Part shown: positions 1-9,326 of the stretch, one piece after another
Layout of the letters: each line of letters starts with the position of its first letter
How positions within the stretch are numbered: position 1 is the first letter of the stretch
Notes under the pieces: generated by a model
What the model saw: only the letters and a program-made list of their open reading frames with translations
What the model was told of the DNA's origin: nothing
The model's database searches: none
DNA from: Desulfovibrio inopinatus DSM 10711
GTDB lineage: Bacteria; Desulfobacterota; Desulfovibrionia; Desulfovibrionales; Desulfovibrionaceae
Length of the DNA stretch: 64,000 bases
NCBI RefSeq assembly: GCF_000429305.1
Contig: NZ_AUBP01000025.1
Location: forward strand, 62,001-126,000
Direction of reading: 5' to 3'
Program-made: the position numbers and the translations under genes

Positions 1-1395
1 GGAGTCCTGTTCGACCGAGGTCACGCGCGCCTCCATCCCTCCGTCGGCAAGACGGATCGAAAGAGACTCACCCATATCGACCTGTTTGACGCTGCGTACG
101 AGTTTTCCACTGTCGAGCTTACGCACAAGACCATATCCCCGCGTCAACGGTTCCAAAGGATCAAGGCCAGCCAAGCGGATTTCAAGCCGTTCCAGTTCCA
201 TCTGTTTTTCGTCAAACCATCGACGCGCGCAAAACGTAAGCTGTTTTGCCAGGGCATCGACTTCAGTACGTTTGGCAATAACCGAAGACATCCCGAAAGC
301 CTGATGAAGTCGATTTTCCAAATTTTCCACAGCTCTTGTCTTGGACGTCGTCAATTCTCGACCGATACGGCGTAAACGGTCCAAGAAAACATCCAGGCGC
401 TCTTCAATGCGTTCCAAACGCTGCCCCGGTGAAAGCCATCGAAGTCGCTGCTCGGCTTCCGATAACCGTGTCTCTTTGCCGGCAAGCCACATTCGAGCAG
501 CTTTTGCCAAAGCGGCTTCGGATTCATCAACCTGCTGCATAAGCTGGTCCCGATCCACCCACAGCAGTTGTGCCGCATGGCTTGGGGTCGCGGCACGTAC
601 GTCGGCGACCAAATCTGCAATGGTCACATCGACTTCATGGCCAACTCCAGTCATTACCGGAATGGGACTTTCAAAAATTGCGGTTGCAACCTCAATGGTA
701 TTGAAGGCCCACAAATCTTCAATGGAACCGCCACCGCGAACAAGAACCGCCGCTTGCGCCCAACCGTCACGACCGGCAGCGCGCAATGCTTTGGCAATTT
801 GGGCAGGCGCCGCGTCACCTTGGACCAACGTCGGATAGAGCCGAAGCTGACATCCGAATCCTCTGTTCTCTCCGACACGCAGGAAATCTTGTAAAGCAGC
901 CGCGGTTGGTGCGGTGATCACCGCCAGGCGTGTAGGGTGAACAGGCATGGGACGTTTGCGTTCCAGCGCGAAATAGCCTTTTGATGAAAGTTCCTGCTTG
1001 AGTGCTTCGAATTCGAGATAAAGCCGCCCCGCTCCCATGTCTTCGACCAACTCGGCCACAAGCTGATAAACGCCGCGCGGTGCATAGACCGTCAACCGTC
1101 CGGCACACAGCACTTCCATCCCATTTTGCAGCCAGGATGCTTGAACGTCGATGGGTTGGACTTCGCCGGTGAGCGGATCAATCCGTTCACCGCCAACGGT
1201 ACCGGCCAGTCTGGTATTTTTGAACCAGACAACACCGAGTGCAGCCAGTTCGTCTTTGAGCGTAAAATACAGATGCCCGGAACCGGGCCGGGACAGGTTG
1301 GAAACCTGTCCCCGCACAAAAACAAATGGAAACTGCGCTTCGACCACATCTTTGATCGCTGTGGTGAGTTCGCCGACACCGAAGATATGGGGCAT
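1..1395 (-). CDS. xseA: Exodeoxyribonuclease VII large subunit (3' end cut by window edge)
   Basis: Large catalytic subunit of exonuclease VII, which degrades single-stranded DNA to oligonucleotides in the cytoplasm together with XseB. The frame is open from an ATG at 1395 to base 1, giving 465 codons, about the full family length, so only a few residues and the stop are missing. The N-terminal OB-fold region begins MPHIFGVGELT and contains the family-typical RGQVSNLSRPGSGHLYFTLK stretch; the middle has the conserved VLVRGGGSIEDLWAFN segment and GVGHEVDVTIADLVAD; the C-terminal half is helical. It starts 5 nt after the proS stop, so it is translated as the last visible gene of ispG-proS-xseA. 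An in-frame TTG lies slightly upstream, but the ATG fits the family start. Confidence 0.95.
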   Translation of the reverse strand, partial: MPHIFGVGELTTAIKDVVEAQFPFVFVRGQVSNLSRPGSGHLYFTLKDELAALGVVWFKNTRLAGTVGGERIDPLTGEVQPIDVQASWLQNGMEVLCAGRLTVYAPRGVYQLVAELVEDMGAGRLYLEFEALKQELSSKGYFALERKRPMPVHPTRLAVITAPTAAALQDFLRVGENRGFGCQLRLYPTLVQGDAAPAQIAKALRAAGRDGWAQAAVLVRGGGSIEDLWAFNTIEVATAIFESPIPVMTGVGHEVDVTIADLVADVRAATPSHAAQLLWVDRDQLMQQVDESEAALAKAARMWLAGKETRLSEAEQRLRWLSPGQRLERIEERLDVFLDRLRRIGRELTTSKTRAVENLENRLHQAFGMSSVIAKRTEVDALAKQLTFCARRWFDEKQMELERLEIRLAGLDPLEPLTRGYGLVRKLDSGKLVRSVKQVDMGESLSIRLADGGMEARVTSVEQDS

Positions 1396-1400
1396 GTGCC

Positions 1401-3128
1401 CTACCGTGTCTCCCAACCGGAACGAATCTGATCGCGCCAAGCCGTAAATGCCGCGACAAAATCGTCCAAGCTTAGTTCGGTTTTCTCACCCGTCCGCCGA
1501 TCTTTGGCTTCGATAACGCCCTTCGCCAATCCCTTGCCGCCCAAAACAAGCTGCAAAGGATATCCGACAAGGTCAGCGTCTTTGAACTTGACGCCGGGGC
1601 GTTCATCGCGGTCATCCACAATACAATCGGCTCCCGTCGACTCGATCAGATCGGACAATTCGTATGCTTTTTCACGGGCAGCTTCGTCTTTGGGAGACAA
1701 CAGGAGCAACGCGACTTCAAACGGTGCAATTGGAGGGGGAAAATAGATACCGTTTTCATCAAAGTTCTGCTCAATAGCCGCGGCAATGACACGCGATACG
1801 CCAATACCGTAACAGCCCATAATCATAAACTGTTCTTTGCCATTTTCATCAAGGAACGTTGCATTCATGGCCTTGGAATACTTGAGTCCCAACTTGAAAA
1901 CATGTCCGACTTCGATCCCTTTGGTCAGTTCCAGCGATTGCCCACATTTCGGGCAGGGATCGCTTTCCGTGATATTCCGCAAATCAGCGTAGACATCAAC
2001 AGATGCATCGCGGTTCAGGTCAAGATTGCGAATATGCGCGTCTGCCGCATTGGCTCCGGCAATCCAGCTATTATTTTGGCGCAACTCCACATCAGCAATA
2101 ACTTTCTTTACCTTAAGGCCAACAGGACCGGCAAAACCAACAGGAGCCCCGGTCCAGGCTTTTACCTGTTCGGGATCAGCCAACGTGACGTTTTGTGCAT
2201 CAAGAGCATTTTTCAACTTGACGTCATTGAGTTCACGGTCTCCGCGAACCAATGCTGCCACGGGCTCACCGTCGACATCGAACAACAAAGTCTTGAGAAT
2301 GGCCTTGGGCTCCACCTTCAGGAAGGTTGCAACTTCGTCGACAGTGTGGGCACCAGGCGTGTTGACTGTCTCACATTCCGGGCAAGCTGGTATATCTCCG
2401 ACTTCGGGGTAGGCAACCACAGCTTTTTCAAGGTTGGCAGCATAATCACAGGAAGAACAGACCGCGATTGTGTCTTCACCTGTTTCAGCCAGCACCATGA
2501 ACTCATGGGAGAAACTCCCGCCGATGGAACCGGAATCGGCTTCGACTGGACGAAAACGCAAACCGAGTCGGCTAAAGATGCGAACGTAGGCGTCATACAT
2601 GCCTTGATAGCTCGTATTGGCGCCCTCTTCGTCTTTGTCAAAGGAATAGCCGTCTTTCATTAAAAATTCACGGCCACGCATAAGACCGAACCGGGGACGA
2701 ATTTCGTCACGAAATTTATTTTGGATCTGGTAGAGATTGACCGGCAACTGGCGATACGAGCGAACTTCTCCCCGAACAAGATCAGTGATGACTTCTTCAT
2801 GGGTGGGGCCAAGGCAATAGTCGCGGTCATGACGATCCGTAAAGCGCAACAGCTCTTTGCCGTAGTCATCCCAACGGCCACTCTCGCGCCACAAATCGGC
2901 CGGTTGCACGGACGGCATAAGCAATTCCTGGGCTCCGGCGCGGTTCATTTCCTGACGGACAATGTCGGCGACTTTGGAGAGGACACGTAGTCCCATGGGC
3001 AAATAGATGTAAATGCCGGAGGTGAGTTTGCGGATCATGCCCGCACGCAGCATGAGTTTGTGGCTTACGACCTCGGCTTCAGCCGGATCTTCCTTGAGCG
3101 TGGGCAAATAAAAGGCGCTTAGCCGCAT
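1401..3128 (-). CDS. proS: Prolyl-tRNA synthetase (bacterial type with editing insertion)
   Basis: Class II aminoacyl-tRNA synthetase that charges tRNA-Pro. At 575 aa it has the usual bacterial-type length. The N-terminus ([20 protein letters not shown]) is typical. Class II motif 2 is seen around residues 138-160 ([20 protein letters not shown]), a central insertion of about 180 residues corresponds to the YbaK-like editing domain that clears mis-charged Ala-tRNA-Pro, motif 3 is at [12 protein letters not shown], and a C-terminal anticodon-binding domain follows. The ATG lies inside the 3' end of ispG (10-nt overlap) and has a GGAG ribosome site about 10 nt upstream, so translation is probably coupled. 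Confidence 0.98.
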   Translation of the reverse strand: MRLSAFYLPTLKEDPAEAEVVSHKLMLRAGMIRKLTSGIYIYLPMGLRVLSKVADIVRQEMNRAGAQELLMPSVQPADLWRESGRWDDYGKELLRFTDRHDRDYCLGPTHEEVITDLVRGEVRSYRQLPVNLYQIQNKFRDEIRPRFGLMRGREFLMKDGYSFDKDEEGANTSYQGMYDAYVRIFSRLGLRFRPVEADSGSIGGSFSHEFMVLAETGEDTIAVCSSCDYAANLEKAVVAYPEVGDIPACPECETVNTPGAHTVDEVATFLKVEPKAILKTLLFDVDGEPVAALVRGDRELNDVKLKNALDAQNVTLADPEQVKAWTGAPVGFAGPVGLKVKKVIADVELRQNNSWIAGANAADAHIRNLDLNRDASVDVYADLRNITESDPCPKCGQSLELTKGIEVGHVFKLGLKYSKAMNATFLDENGKEQFMIMGCYGIGVSRVIAAAIEQNFDENGIYFPPPIAPFEVALLLLSPKDEAAREKAYELSDLIESTGADCIVDDRDERPGVKFKDADLVGYPLQLVLGGKGLAKGVIEAKDRRTGEKTELSLDDFVAAFTAWRDQIRSGWETR

Positions 3129-4249
3129 GGGTTTGTGTTCTCCTTGGTTCTCTCGTTTAAAAATTGATCCAGTTCTTTCATGAATTCGGTTAACAGGGCG
3201 TCACGGCCCTTCACCTTTCTCTTGATTTCGCCCTTGCGAAAAATCAGTCCGCAGTCACGGCCACCGGCAACGCCTATATCAGCCTCCCGAGCTTCCCCCG
3301 GGCCGTTGACGACACATCCCATAACCGCCACTTTGAACACATCGGACACAGGACGAAGTTTTTCTTCAACAGCATCGGCTAAACCGGCAAGATCGATTTC
3401 CGTGCGCCCGCACGTTGGGCAAGAAATAATCTCAGGACCGCGAGCACGTAGTCCTAAAGCACGCAAAATTTCCCACGCAACGGGCATTTCCGCCACAGGG
3501 TCGCCGGTCAGGGACACACGCAATGTATCGCCGACCCCTTCATAGAGAAGAATCCCCAATCCTACCCCGGACTTAACCGCTCCGCGCTGAGGCGTGCCGG
3601 CTTCCGTAATGCCGATATGCAACGGATAATCAACGGTATCCGCCATAAGTTTGTAGGCGGCAACCGTTCCAAGCACCGACGACGATTTCAGAGAAATCTT
3701 TATTTGATCAAAATTACGGTCTTCAAGCAGACGTACATGTCGAAGGCCGCTTTCCACCATGGCTTCAGGCGTGGGGCCACCGTATTTCGCTAACAACGAT
3801 TTTTCTACAGACCCACTGTTCACCCCGATTCGAATCGGAGCGCCATAGTCTTTTGCAGCAGCGACAACACGGTCCACAGCATCATCTCCACCGATATTCC
3901 CGGGGTTGATGCGCAATCCGTCAATACCGGCTTCAAGCGATTTGATGGCAAGCCGATGATCAAAATGAATATCCGCAATAAGCGGAACAGGAGCAACCTT
4001 ACATATAGCTGGCAATGCTGCAGCCGCATCTTCATTCAACACGGCCAAACGCACGACCTCACACCCGGCATCGGCCAAGGCCTGGACTTGTGCACACGTC
4101 GCGTCAACATCTCGTGTGTCCGTATTTGTCATGCTTTGCACAACAATAGGATTGTCACCGCCAATGTGAAGTCGGCCAAGCCGTATGACGCGTGTTGGTC
4201 TCCGCAAAAGCGCCGACGATTGCTTGCTGTTTTGGGTCTGTTCGTTCAT
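3119..4249 (-). CDS. ispG: 4-hydroxy-3-methylbut-2-enyl diphosphate synthase (GcpE/IspG)
   Basis: [4Fe-4S] enzyme of the non-mevalonate isoprenoid pathway; converts methylerythritol cyclodiphosphate to HMBPP in the cytoplasm. The protein of 376 aa shows the N-terminal TIM-barrel signature [29 protein letters not shown], and the C-terminal cluster ligands in [11 protein letters not shown] and [13 protein letters not shown] place the start at ATG 4249 (MNEQTQNSK) because an AGGAA site lies 6 nt upstream; an in-frame ATG at 4288 would add 13 residues with no family support. First gene of ispG-proS-xseA, divergent from the flavoprotein gene at 4344. Confidence 0.97.
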   Translation of the reverse strand: MNEQTQNSKQSSALLRRPTRVIRLGRLHIGGDNPIVVQSMTNTDTRDVDATCAQVQALADAGCEVVRLAVLNEDAAAALPAICKVAPVPLIADIHFDHRLAIKSLEAGIDGLRINPGNIGGDDAVDRVVAAAKDYGAPIRIGVNSGSVEKSLLAKYGGPTPEAMVESGLRHVRLLEDRNFDQIKISLKSSSVLGTVAAYKLMADTVDYPLHIGITEAGTPQRGAVKSGVGLGILLYEGVGDTLRVSLTGDPVAEMPVAWEILRALGLRARGPEIISCPTCGRTEIDLAGLADAVEEKLRPVSDVFKVAVMGCVVNGPGEAREADIGVAGGRDCGLIFRKGEIKRKVKGRDALLTEFMKELDQFLNERTKENTNPCG

Positions 4250-4343
4250 GGTGTTTCCTGTTTGCAGAAAATCGTGTATGTAGACCATTTCCTCTCACAA
4301 GCCAAGAGGACAGACTCCACTCTACCCTGAACCCGAGAGTATA

Positions 4344-4775
4344 ATGATCTCCCGAATTCACGAAATTATTCGAACACAAGACGTCCTCGTTCTTGCCACA
4401 ACAAACACGACGACACCACTGTGCTCGCTGATGGCCTATGCGTATGATACATCAATCACGCATATTTTCATGGCGACCCCACCGTCTCGCAAATGGAAAA
4501 ACCTTATACACTCTTCGCCCAAGGCAAGTCTTCTCGTCGACACACGGACCACTGTCCCTCCAACAGAGAGGAATGCTATTGAAGCCGTGACGATCGAAGC
4601 GACACTTCTTGACCAAAATCCTGAACATATTCAATGGGGACGGCAAAGCCTCATGGAACGCTTTCCGGCAAATCATGAATTTCTCAACGATGAATCCACA
4701 CGGGTCCTGTGTTTTCGTCTGGAATCGTATTTCTACGTAACCAACCAGCAAGACAGTGTTTTTATCGAACTTTAA
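4344..4775 (+). CDS. Pyridoxamine 5'-phosphate oxidase-like flavin-binding protein
   Basis: Small protein of 143 aa with the pattern of the PNPOx-like split beta-barrel family: an N-terminal helix ([19 protein letters not shown]), a strand with CSLMAYAYD, then the strand-turn-strand [26 protein letters not shown], where the S-R-K-W-x-N-L segment corresponds to the usual FMN-phosphate contact region. Members bind FMN, F420 or heme and reduce small substrates, or are uncharacterised; I cannot assign a substrate. It is divergent from ispG with 94 nt between the two starts, and lies upstream of the tRNA-Arg pair, which has its own promoter. No strong ribosome site is visible (gagag, 5 nt upstream). 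Confidence 0.75.
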   Translation: MISRIHEIIRTQDVLVLATTNTTTPLCSLMAYAYDTSITHIFMATPPSRKWKNLIHSSPKASLLVDTRTTVPPTERNAIEAVTIEATLLDQNPEHIQWGRQSLMERFPANHEFLNDESTRVLCFRLESYFYVTNQQDSVFIEL

Positions 4776-4804
4776 AAATAAAATAAAAAATTCAAAAAAA
4801 ATGC

Positions 4805-4833
4805 TTGACGATCATCCGATGTTTCCATAAAAG
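4805..4833 (+). promoter_or_regulatory. Sigma-70-type promoter for the tRNA-Arg pair
   Basis: TTGACG at 4805-4810 and TAAAAG at 4828-4833 are separated by 17 nt, and the first tRNA starts 15 nt after the -10 element. An A-rich stretch lies just upstream. The position is what a stable-RNA promoter needs; the -10 match is 4 of 6. Confidence 0.55.
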
Positions 4834-4847
4834 GTCTTTCTTCGATG

Positions 4848-4925
<78 letters not shown>

Positions 4926-4937
4926 CTCGAATACACT

Positions 4938-4966
4938 AAGGGGTACGAAGGTTGTGCCCTTTTTTT
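4938..4966 (+). terminator. Rho-independent terminator after the first tRNA-Arg
   Basis: AAGGG(g)TAC at 4938-4946 pairs with GTGCCCTT at 4954-4961 with one bulged G and a 7-nt loop, followed by a T run. It sits 12 nt after the CCA of tRNA copy 1, so the two tRNA copies may be separate units, or copy 2 may depend on read-through. Confidence 0.7.
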
Positions 4967-4989
4967 CTCGAAGATTTTTCTCATCCTTG

Positions 4990-5067
<78 letters not shown>

Positions 5068-5078
5068 TTACAATTTCA

Positions 5079-5108
5079 GGGTTAGACCGTACGGTCTAAC
5101 CCTTTTTT
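5079..5108 (+). terminator. Strong rho-independent terminator after the tRNA pair
   Basis: A perfect 12-bp self-complementary stem, GGGTTAGACCGT at 5079-5090 and ACGGTCTAACCC at 5091-5102, followed by six Ts. As a continuous palindrome it must open a few central pairs to form a loop. It lies 11 nt after tRNA copy 2 and insulates rtcB from tRNA transcription. Confidence 0.9.
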
Positions 5109-5232
5109 GTTTTATCATTAATAAAATTCTACCTACCCACTCCATCACGTTCTTTTCTCTCACAACCACTCGTTTTTATAGATGCAATATGATATCCTCA
5201 CTCGCCACGGGCTCCAGCTCCATGAGGCACCT

Positions 5233-6663
5233 ATGAAAAAACACCACCCTACTCAGACAAATCCGTTCACTTGGGAACGCGCGGCTCCATCACAAGGAGC
5301 CGTCGGCATTCGGATTTTTGCCGACAAGCCTCTTCTGAACGCAATTGATGAGACGGCCCATAAACAAGCGGAGAATGTGGCCTCTCTTCCCGGTGTCATT
5401 GATCCCGTTGTACTTATGCCCGATGTTCACACAGGATATGGCTTTCCTATCGGGGCTGTGGCGGCGTTTGATCCCGAGCAAGGCGGGGTTGTGTCTGCTG
5501 GGGGTGTTGGGTTCGATATTGGTTGTGGCGTCCGCGCATTGGTCACCAATATGTGGGAACGTGATTTGGAGAAACAACACGCCGCATTAGCCGATGCGTT
5601 GTTTCATGCTGTACCGGCCGGGGTTGGTCGTGCTGGTGATATCCATCTCAGTTCCACAGAGCTTGATGCCATGCTTGATGGCGGTGCGGTATGGGCCGTG
5701 AACAAAGGATATGGAACTCCGGCAGACATAGACCGATGTGAAGACCGCGGCCGGATCAAGACGGCCAATCCCGATGCAGTTTCGTCCCGAGCCAAGGAAC
5801 GACAGGTTGATGGTATGGGGACCCTTGGTTCCGGCAATCACTATCTCGAAGTTCAGGTTGTAGAATCCGTGTTTGATCGCGCCGCAGCTGAGTTTCATGG
5901 TATTGAACAAGGTCGTATCATTATTGCGATTCATAGCGGATCACGAGGGCTCGGCCACCAAACCGCAACCGATTACGTGGAGTCTATGCTGGTCCAAGCT
6001 GAATCATTCGGACTCGCGACGTACGCCAAAGAGTTGGCTTGTGCTCCGCTTGGCTCACCATTGGCGACATCGTATTTCGGAGCTATGGCGGCGGCCATGA
6101 ATTGCGCTTTGGCCAATCGACAGATTCTCACACATAGAGTACGAACAGTACTCTCGGATATCTTCCCAGGAGCAACGGCGCGATTATTGTACGATGTGTC
6201 CCACAATACCTGCCGAGTGGAACGGCATGTACTTCAAGGAAAGGGAAAACGTGTCTATGTTCACCGAAAAGGAGCGACGCGCGCCCTTGGCCCATCACAT
6301 CCTGACTTGCCGCCGTTTTTGCGAGGATTTGGTCAGCCGGTGTTAATCGGTGGAAGTATGGGGACTGCATCCTATATATTACAAGGACTCGATGGATCGG
6401 CAGACCTCTCCTATTGTTCCGCTTCGCATGGTGCCGGTCGTGTGATGAGCCGGAAACACGCCGCCAAGCAACAAAAAGGGGCTGCGCTTATAAAATCTTT
6501 GGCTGCGCAAGGTATTGAGGTACGAACATCAAGTTTGCGTGGCTTGAGTGAAGAGGCGCCACAGGCATATAAGGATATTGACTGTGTCGCAAATGTGATG
6601 GAGCACGCAGGCATTGCGGCTAAAATTCTTCGCCTCAAACCCCTTTTATGTGTCAAAGGCTAA
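5233..6663 (+). CDS. rtcB: RNA-splicing ligase RtcB (3'-phosphate/5'-OH RNA ligase)
   Basis: GTP- and Mn-dependent ligase joining RNA 2',3'-cyclic phosphate or 3'-phosphate ends to 5'-OH ends; in bacteria it repairs cleaved tRNA or rRNA. 476 aa. Visible motifs are MPDVHTGYGFPIG, GVGFDIGCGVRA (metal-binding Asp and Cys, near residues 95-98), TLGSGNHYLEV, HSGSRGLGHQ, VHRKGATRA and SHGAGRVMSR, the last carrying the His that is guanylylated in characterised RtcB proteins. I chose ATG 5233 because GAGG lies 7 nt upstream; an in-frame ATG at 5182 has no ribosome site. No archease or RtcA neighbour is present. It lies 165 nt after tRNA-Arg copy 2, on the same strand. Confidence 0.95.
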   Translation: MKKHHPTQTNPFTWERAAPSQGAVGIRIFADKPLLNAIDETAHKQAENVASLPGVIDPVVLMPDVHTGYGFPIGAVAAFDPEQGGVVSAGGVGFDIGCGVRALVTNMWERDLEKQHAALADALFHAVPAGVGRAGDIHLSSTELDAMLDGGAVWAVNKGYGTPADIDRCEDRGRIKTANPDAVSSRAKERQVDGMGTLGSGNHYLEVQVVESVFDRAAAEFHGIEQGRIIIAIHSGSRGLGHQTATDYVESMLVQAESFGLATYAKELACAPLGSPLATSYFGAMAAAMNCALANRQILTHRVRTVLSDIFPGATARLLYDVSHNTCRVERHVLQGKGKRVYVHRKGATRALGPSHPDLPPFLRGFGQPVLIGGSMGTASYILQGLDGSADLSYCSASHGAGRVMSRKHAAKQQKGAALIKSLAAQGIEVRTSSLRGLSEEAPQAYKDIDCVANVMEHAGIAAKILRLKPLLCVKG

Positions 6664-6756
6664 AACGAGTGGTAATTGTCTGGAAATCTGCTATACATCT
6701 CTCTGGCGTAACGACGCGTCAAGATTTTGATTATATTGTATTATATCAGGCTGTTC

Positions 6757-9129
6757 ATGAAGAAACATTCTCTCTCACATAAAAAACGAGTAAACGCCCT
6801 TTTCATCGAACGATCGACACCGTTTGCCCGTGATGTCATCCGCCTCGCAGCAGGACTTCAAGATCCAGTACTGGATATCACGCATGTATTGAGCGTTGAT
6901 GAAGGCATACGCCGCCTGGAGACTGAGCAATTCGATCTCATCCTTGTCGGTTTTCCCTGCAAAGCATCGACAGAAAGTATTTCCCGACTCATCACCCTCA
7001 TTGCCGACGCCCCGGTATTGGGGTTCGATCGCAAAGAGAACGACGACATACCGGGAAATCCTTTAGAAAACCGCGTCCAAACATCCATCCCCAAATCCAA
7101 AGTTGACAGTTTCACCTTGGGCTTATGCATTCCTCACGTCATAGAACGCCATGAACTGCGTAATTCCATAGGCAAATACGTGAAAAAACTGTTGGCTTGT
7201 GAGGATCGATATCGCAACATCATCACAAAAAACGCTGATGCCATTTTGGTTGTGGACACACGCGGTTTTATTCTTTACGCCAACGAAGCCGCCAGCGTGC
7301 TTTTAGGGCGTCCCCTCGAAGCATTGATCGGCGCGGAGTTTGGTGTTCCCGTCATTGACAGGGATTCTGCCGAAATCCAAATAGTTCTTCCCGACAATGC
7401 CGAAACGAAAAAAATCGTTGCTATGCGTGTCGGGAAAAGTGAATGGGAAAGCCAGGAAGTTTCTCTTGTGTCTTTGCGCGACATCACAGACCGCAAAGCC
7501 ATGGAAACCGAATTAAGCAAAACCCAGGAGAAAGCCAGGTCAGCCGATGAAGCCAAAAACTCCTTTTTGGCGAATATCAGTCACGAAATCAGAACGCCGA
7601 TGAACGGCATTCTTGGAATGACCGAACTGCTGCTTTCGACCAATTTGACGAAAAAACAAAAGGAATACCTGGAAATGGTTCGGCTCTCGGCCAGCTCTTT
7701 GCTGGAAATATTCAATGATATTATTGATTATTCCAATATTGAAGCAGGCCGCCTCCAACTTGCTCATATTTCTTTTAATTTGCACGCCTTGTTGCGTAGC
7801 TCCATATCGATCTTTGCCACCTTGGCCAGAAAAAAAGGTATCGCGACAGAATATATCATCTCTCCGGACGTCCCGGTGTACGTCACCGGAGATCCGGGAC
7901 GCTTGCGTCAGGTCATTGTCAACTTAATAGGCAATGCCATCAAATTCACCGACACAGGATCTGTCCGTCTGACCGCAGCAGTATCCCCGGTAGCCAATCG
8001 AGGACAAGACGCTGCTCCAGTGAAGATTGTTTTCTCCGTCGAAGACACAGGCATTGGTATTTCCAAAGACAATGCCAAAATCATTTTTGACAGCTTCACC
8101 CAGGCAGACGGCTCATTTACTCGCAAATTTCATGGCACGGGTTTGGGACTTTCCATCTGTAAATATCTCGTGGAAATGATGAGCGGAACGATTACGGTCG
8201 ACAGTGAAGTCGGGCAGGGCAGTACCTTTTCGTTTTCCGTCATGCTCAAACCAGCCCAAAGAGTGACTATGGAGATGGCAGGAATGCCTCAGAACGAAGA
8301 TCTCCCATCCCTCCCCCCGCTCAATATTCTTCTTGCTGAAGATAACAAGGTAAATCAAATTTTTGCTTCTGAGCTCCTGACCAGCAAAGGACACTCCGTT
8401 TTGGCCGTGCCGAACGGTGCCGATGCGATCAAGGCCCTCGAAGAACACACCATCGACCTTGTCCTTATGGATGTTCAGATGCCTGAAATGGATGGACTTG
8501 AAGCAACACGACGCATTCGAGGCTCCACATCAAAAAACTTCGATCCGAAGATCCCTATCATCGCCATGACGGCCCATGCTCTGAAAGGAGATAGAGAAAC
8601 GTTTCTTTCCGTGGGCATGAACGAATATATGTCTAAGCCCATCAGTTGGGAAAAGCTGCACAAAACCATGTTTATGGTATTGGCATCGCCCTCTAAATCC
8701 GTGCAAGACGATAGCAGGCGAGAATCCACTAGCGCATCAATCAGCACTCAGGCTGAACCCGAGACTGAAGACGCGATTCCCCTAAAAGAAGACGATGTGG
8801 TTGTTGATATGGACGGACTTGTCCAGAAAGCCCGTGGCAACATGGAATTTCTCAAAAAGATGTTCAATGCCTTTGTGCTGGACCAACCTGATAAATTCCA
8901 GGAAATGCAAGAGGCTTTTCTTGATGGAGATATGAAGCGCGTGTCTTTTCTCGCGCATGCGCTCAAAGGCGCCGCCGCAACCATGGGGGCTCCCCGTCTC
9001 AGAGATGCAGCCTACTGGCTTGAACTTTCGGCAAAATCACAGAAACATGAAGAATCCGCCGAGAACCTCAATCATATTGAACAGCGCCTTGAAAAAGTCA
9101 TTGAGGTTATGAAATCCCATCTGGATTAA
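6757..9129 (+). CDS. Hybrid sensor histidine kinase (pseudo-receiver, PAS, HisKA, HATPase, REC, HPt)
   Basis: Soluble-looking hybrid kinase of 790 aa with no membrane segment. Residues 11-95 resemble a receiver fold whose phospho-acceptor position reads FDLILVGFP (Gly instead of Asp). A PAS domain follows (about 150-245, with ILVVDTRGFILYANEAA), then HisKA with SHEIRTPMNGI (His 276), a HATPase with N box VNLIGNAIKF and G boxes VEDTGIGIS and GTGLGLSI, a receiver at about 523-640 with Asp 572 in LVLMDVQMPEMDG, and a C-terminal HPt with His 734 in FLAHALKGAA. All four phosphorelay stations are therefore in one chain. ATG 6757 has AGG 6 nt upstream; an ATG at 6727 would add 10 residues. The target is unknown and no output regulator is adjacent. 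Confidence 0.92.
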   Translation: MKKHSLSHKKRVNALFIERSTPFARDVIRLAAGLQDPVLDITHVLSVDEGIRRLETEQFDLILVGFPCKASTESISRLITLIADAPVLGFDRKENDDIPGNPLENRVQTSIPKSKVDSFTLGLCIPHVIERHELRNSIGKYVKKLLACEDRYRNIITKNADAILVVDTRGFILYANEAASVLLGRPLEALIGAEFGVPVIDRDSAEIQIVLPDNAETKKIVAMRVGKSEWESQEVSLVSLRDITDRKAMETELSKTQEKARSADEAKNSFLANISHEIRTPMNGILGMTELLLSTNLTKKQKEYLEMVRLSASSLLEIFNDIIDYSNIEAGRLQLAHISFNLHALLRSSISIFATLARKKGIATEYIISPDVPVYVTGDPGRLRQVIVNLIGNAIKFTDTGSVRLTAAVSPVANRGQDAAPVKIVFSVEDTGIGISKDNAKIIFDSFTQADGSFTRKFHGTGLGLSICKYLVEMMSGTITVDSEVGQGSTFSFSVMLKPAQRVTMEMAGMPQNEDLPSLPPLNILLAEDNKVNQIFASELLTSKGHSVLAVPNGADAIKALEEHTIDLVLMDVQMPEMDGLEATRRIRGSTSKNFDPKIPIIAMTAHALKGDRETFLSVGMNEYMSKPISWEKLHKTMFMVLASPSKSVQDDSRRESTSASISTQAEPETEDAIPLKEDDVVVDMDGLVQKARGNMEFLKKMFNAFVLDQPDKFQEMQEAFLDGDMKRVSFLAHALKGAAATMGAPRLRDAAYWLELSAKSQKHEESAENLNHIEQRLEKVIEVMKSHLD

Positions 9130-9154
9130 TCAGGTCAAACACTCTTCCATCCCG

Positions 9155-9190
9155 AAAAAACCGGGAACCACAGTATCCCATGATTCCCGG
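9155..9190 (-). terminator. Rho-independent terminator of dapB-nadE
   Basis: On the minus strand CCGGGAA (9190-9184) and TTCCCGG (9167-9161) form a 7-bp stem with a 16-nt loop, followed by TTTTTT. It lies 137 nt beyond the nadE stop, leaving an unusually long 3' UTR. Confidence 0.65.
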
Positions 9191-9326
9191 CGTTATTCCG
9201 TATTCCACAAATATATTTGTTGAGCCGCTTGCCGTTCGTATAGAGCCTAACAAGATGAAGTTTTTGAAGATTCTCAAAAACTGTTGCATTCAGTTTCTTG
9301 AGTCGCCGAAGGTTCCTCTCCAATGT

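Noticed and set aside
1902-2663. Long open frame (about 253 codons) on the plus strand inside proS.
   Set aside because: It is antisense to a well-conserved synthetase, has no ribosome site, and its translation does not resemble any family.
9135-9323. Minus-strand frame of 62 codons in the nadE 3' UTR.
   Set aside because: It would start with a rare TTG, it runs through the terminator, and I see no ribosome site or family.
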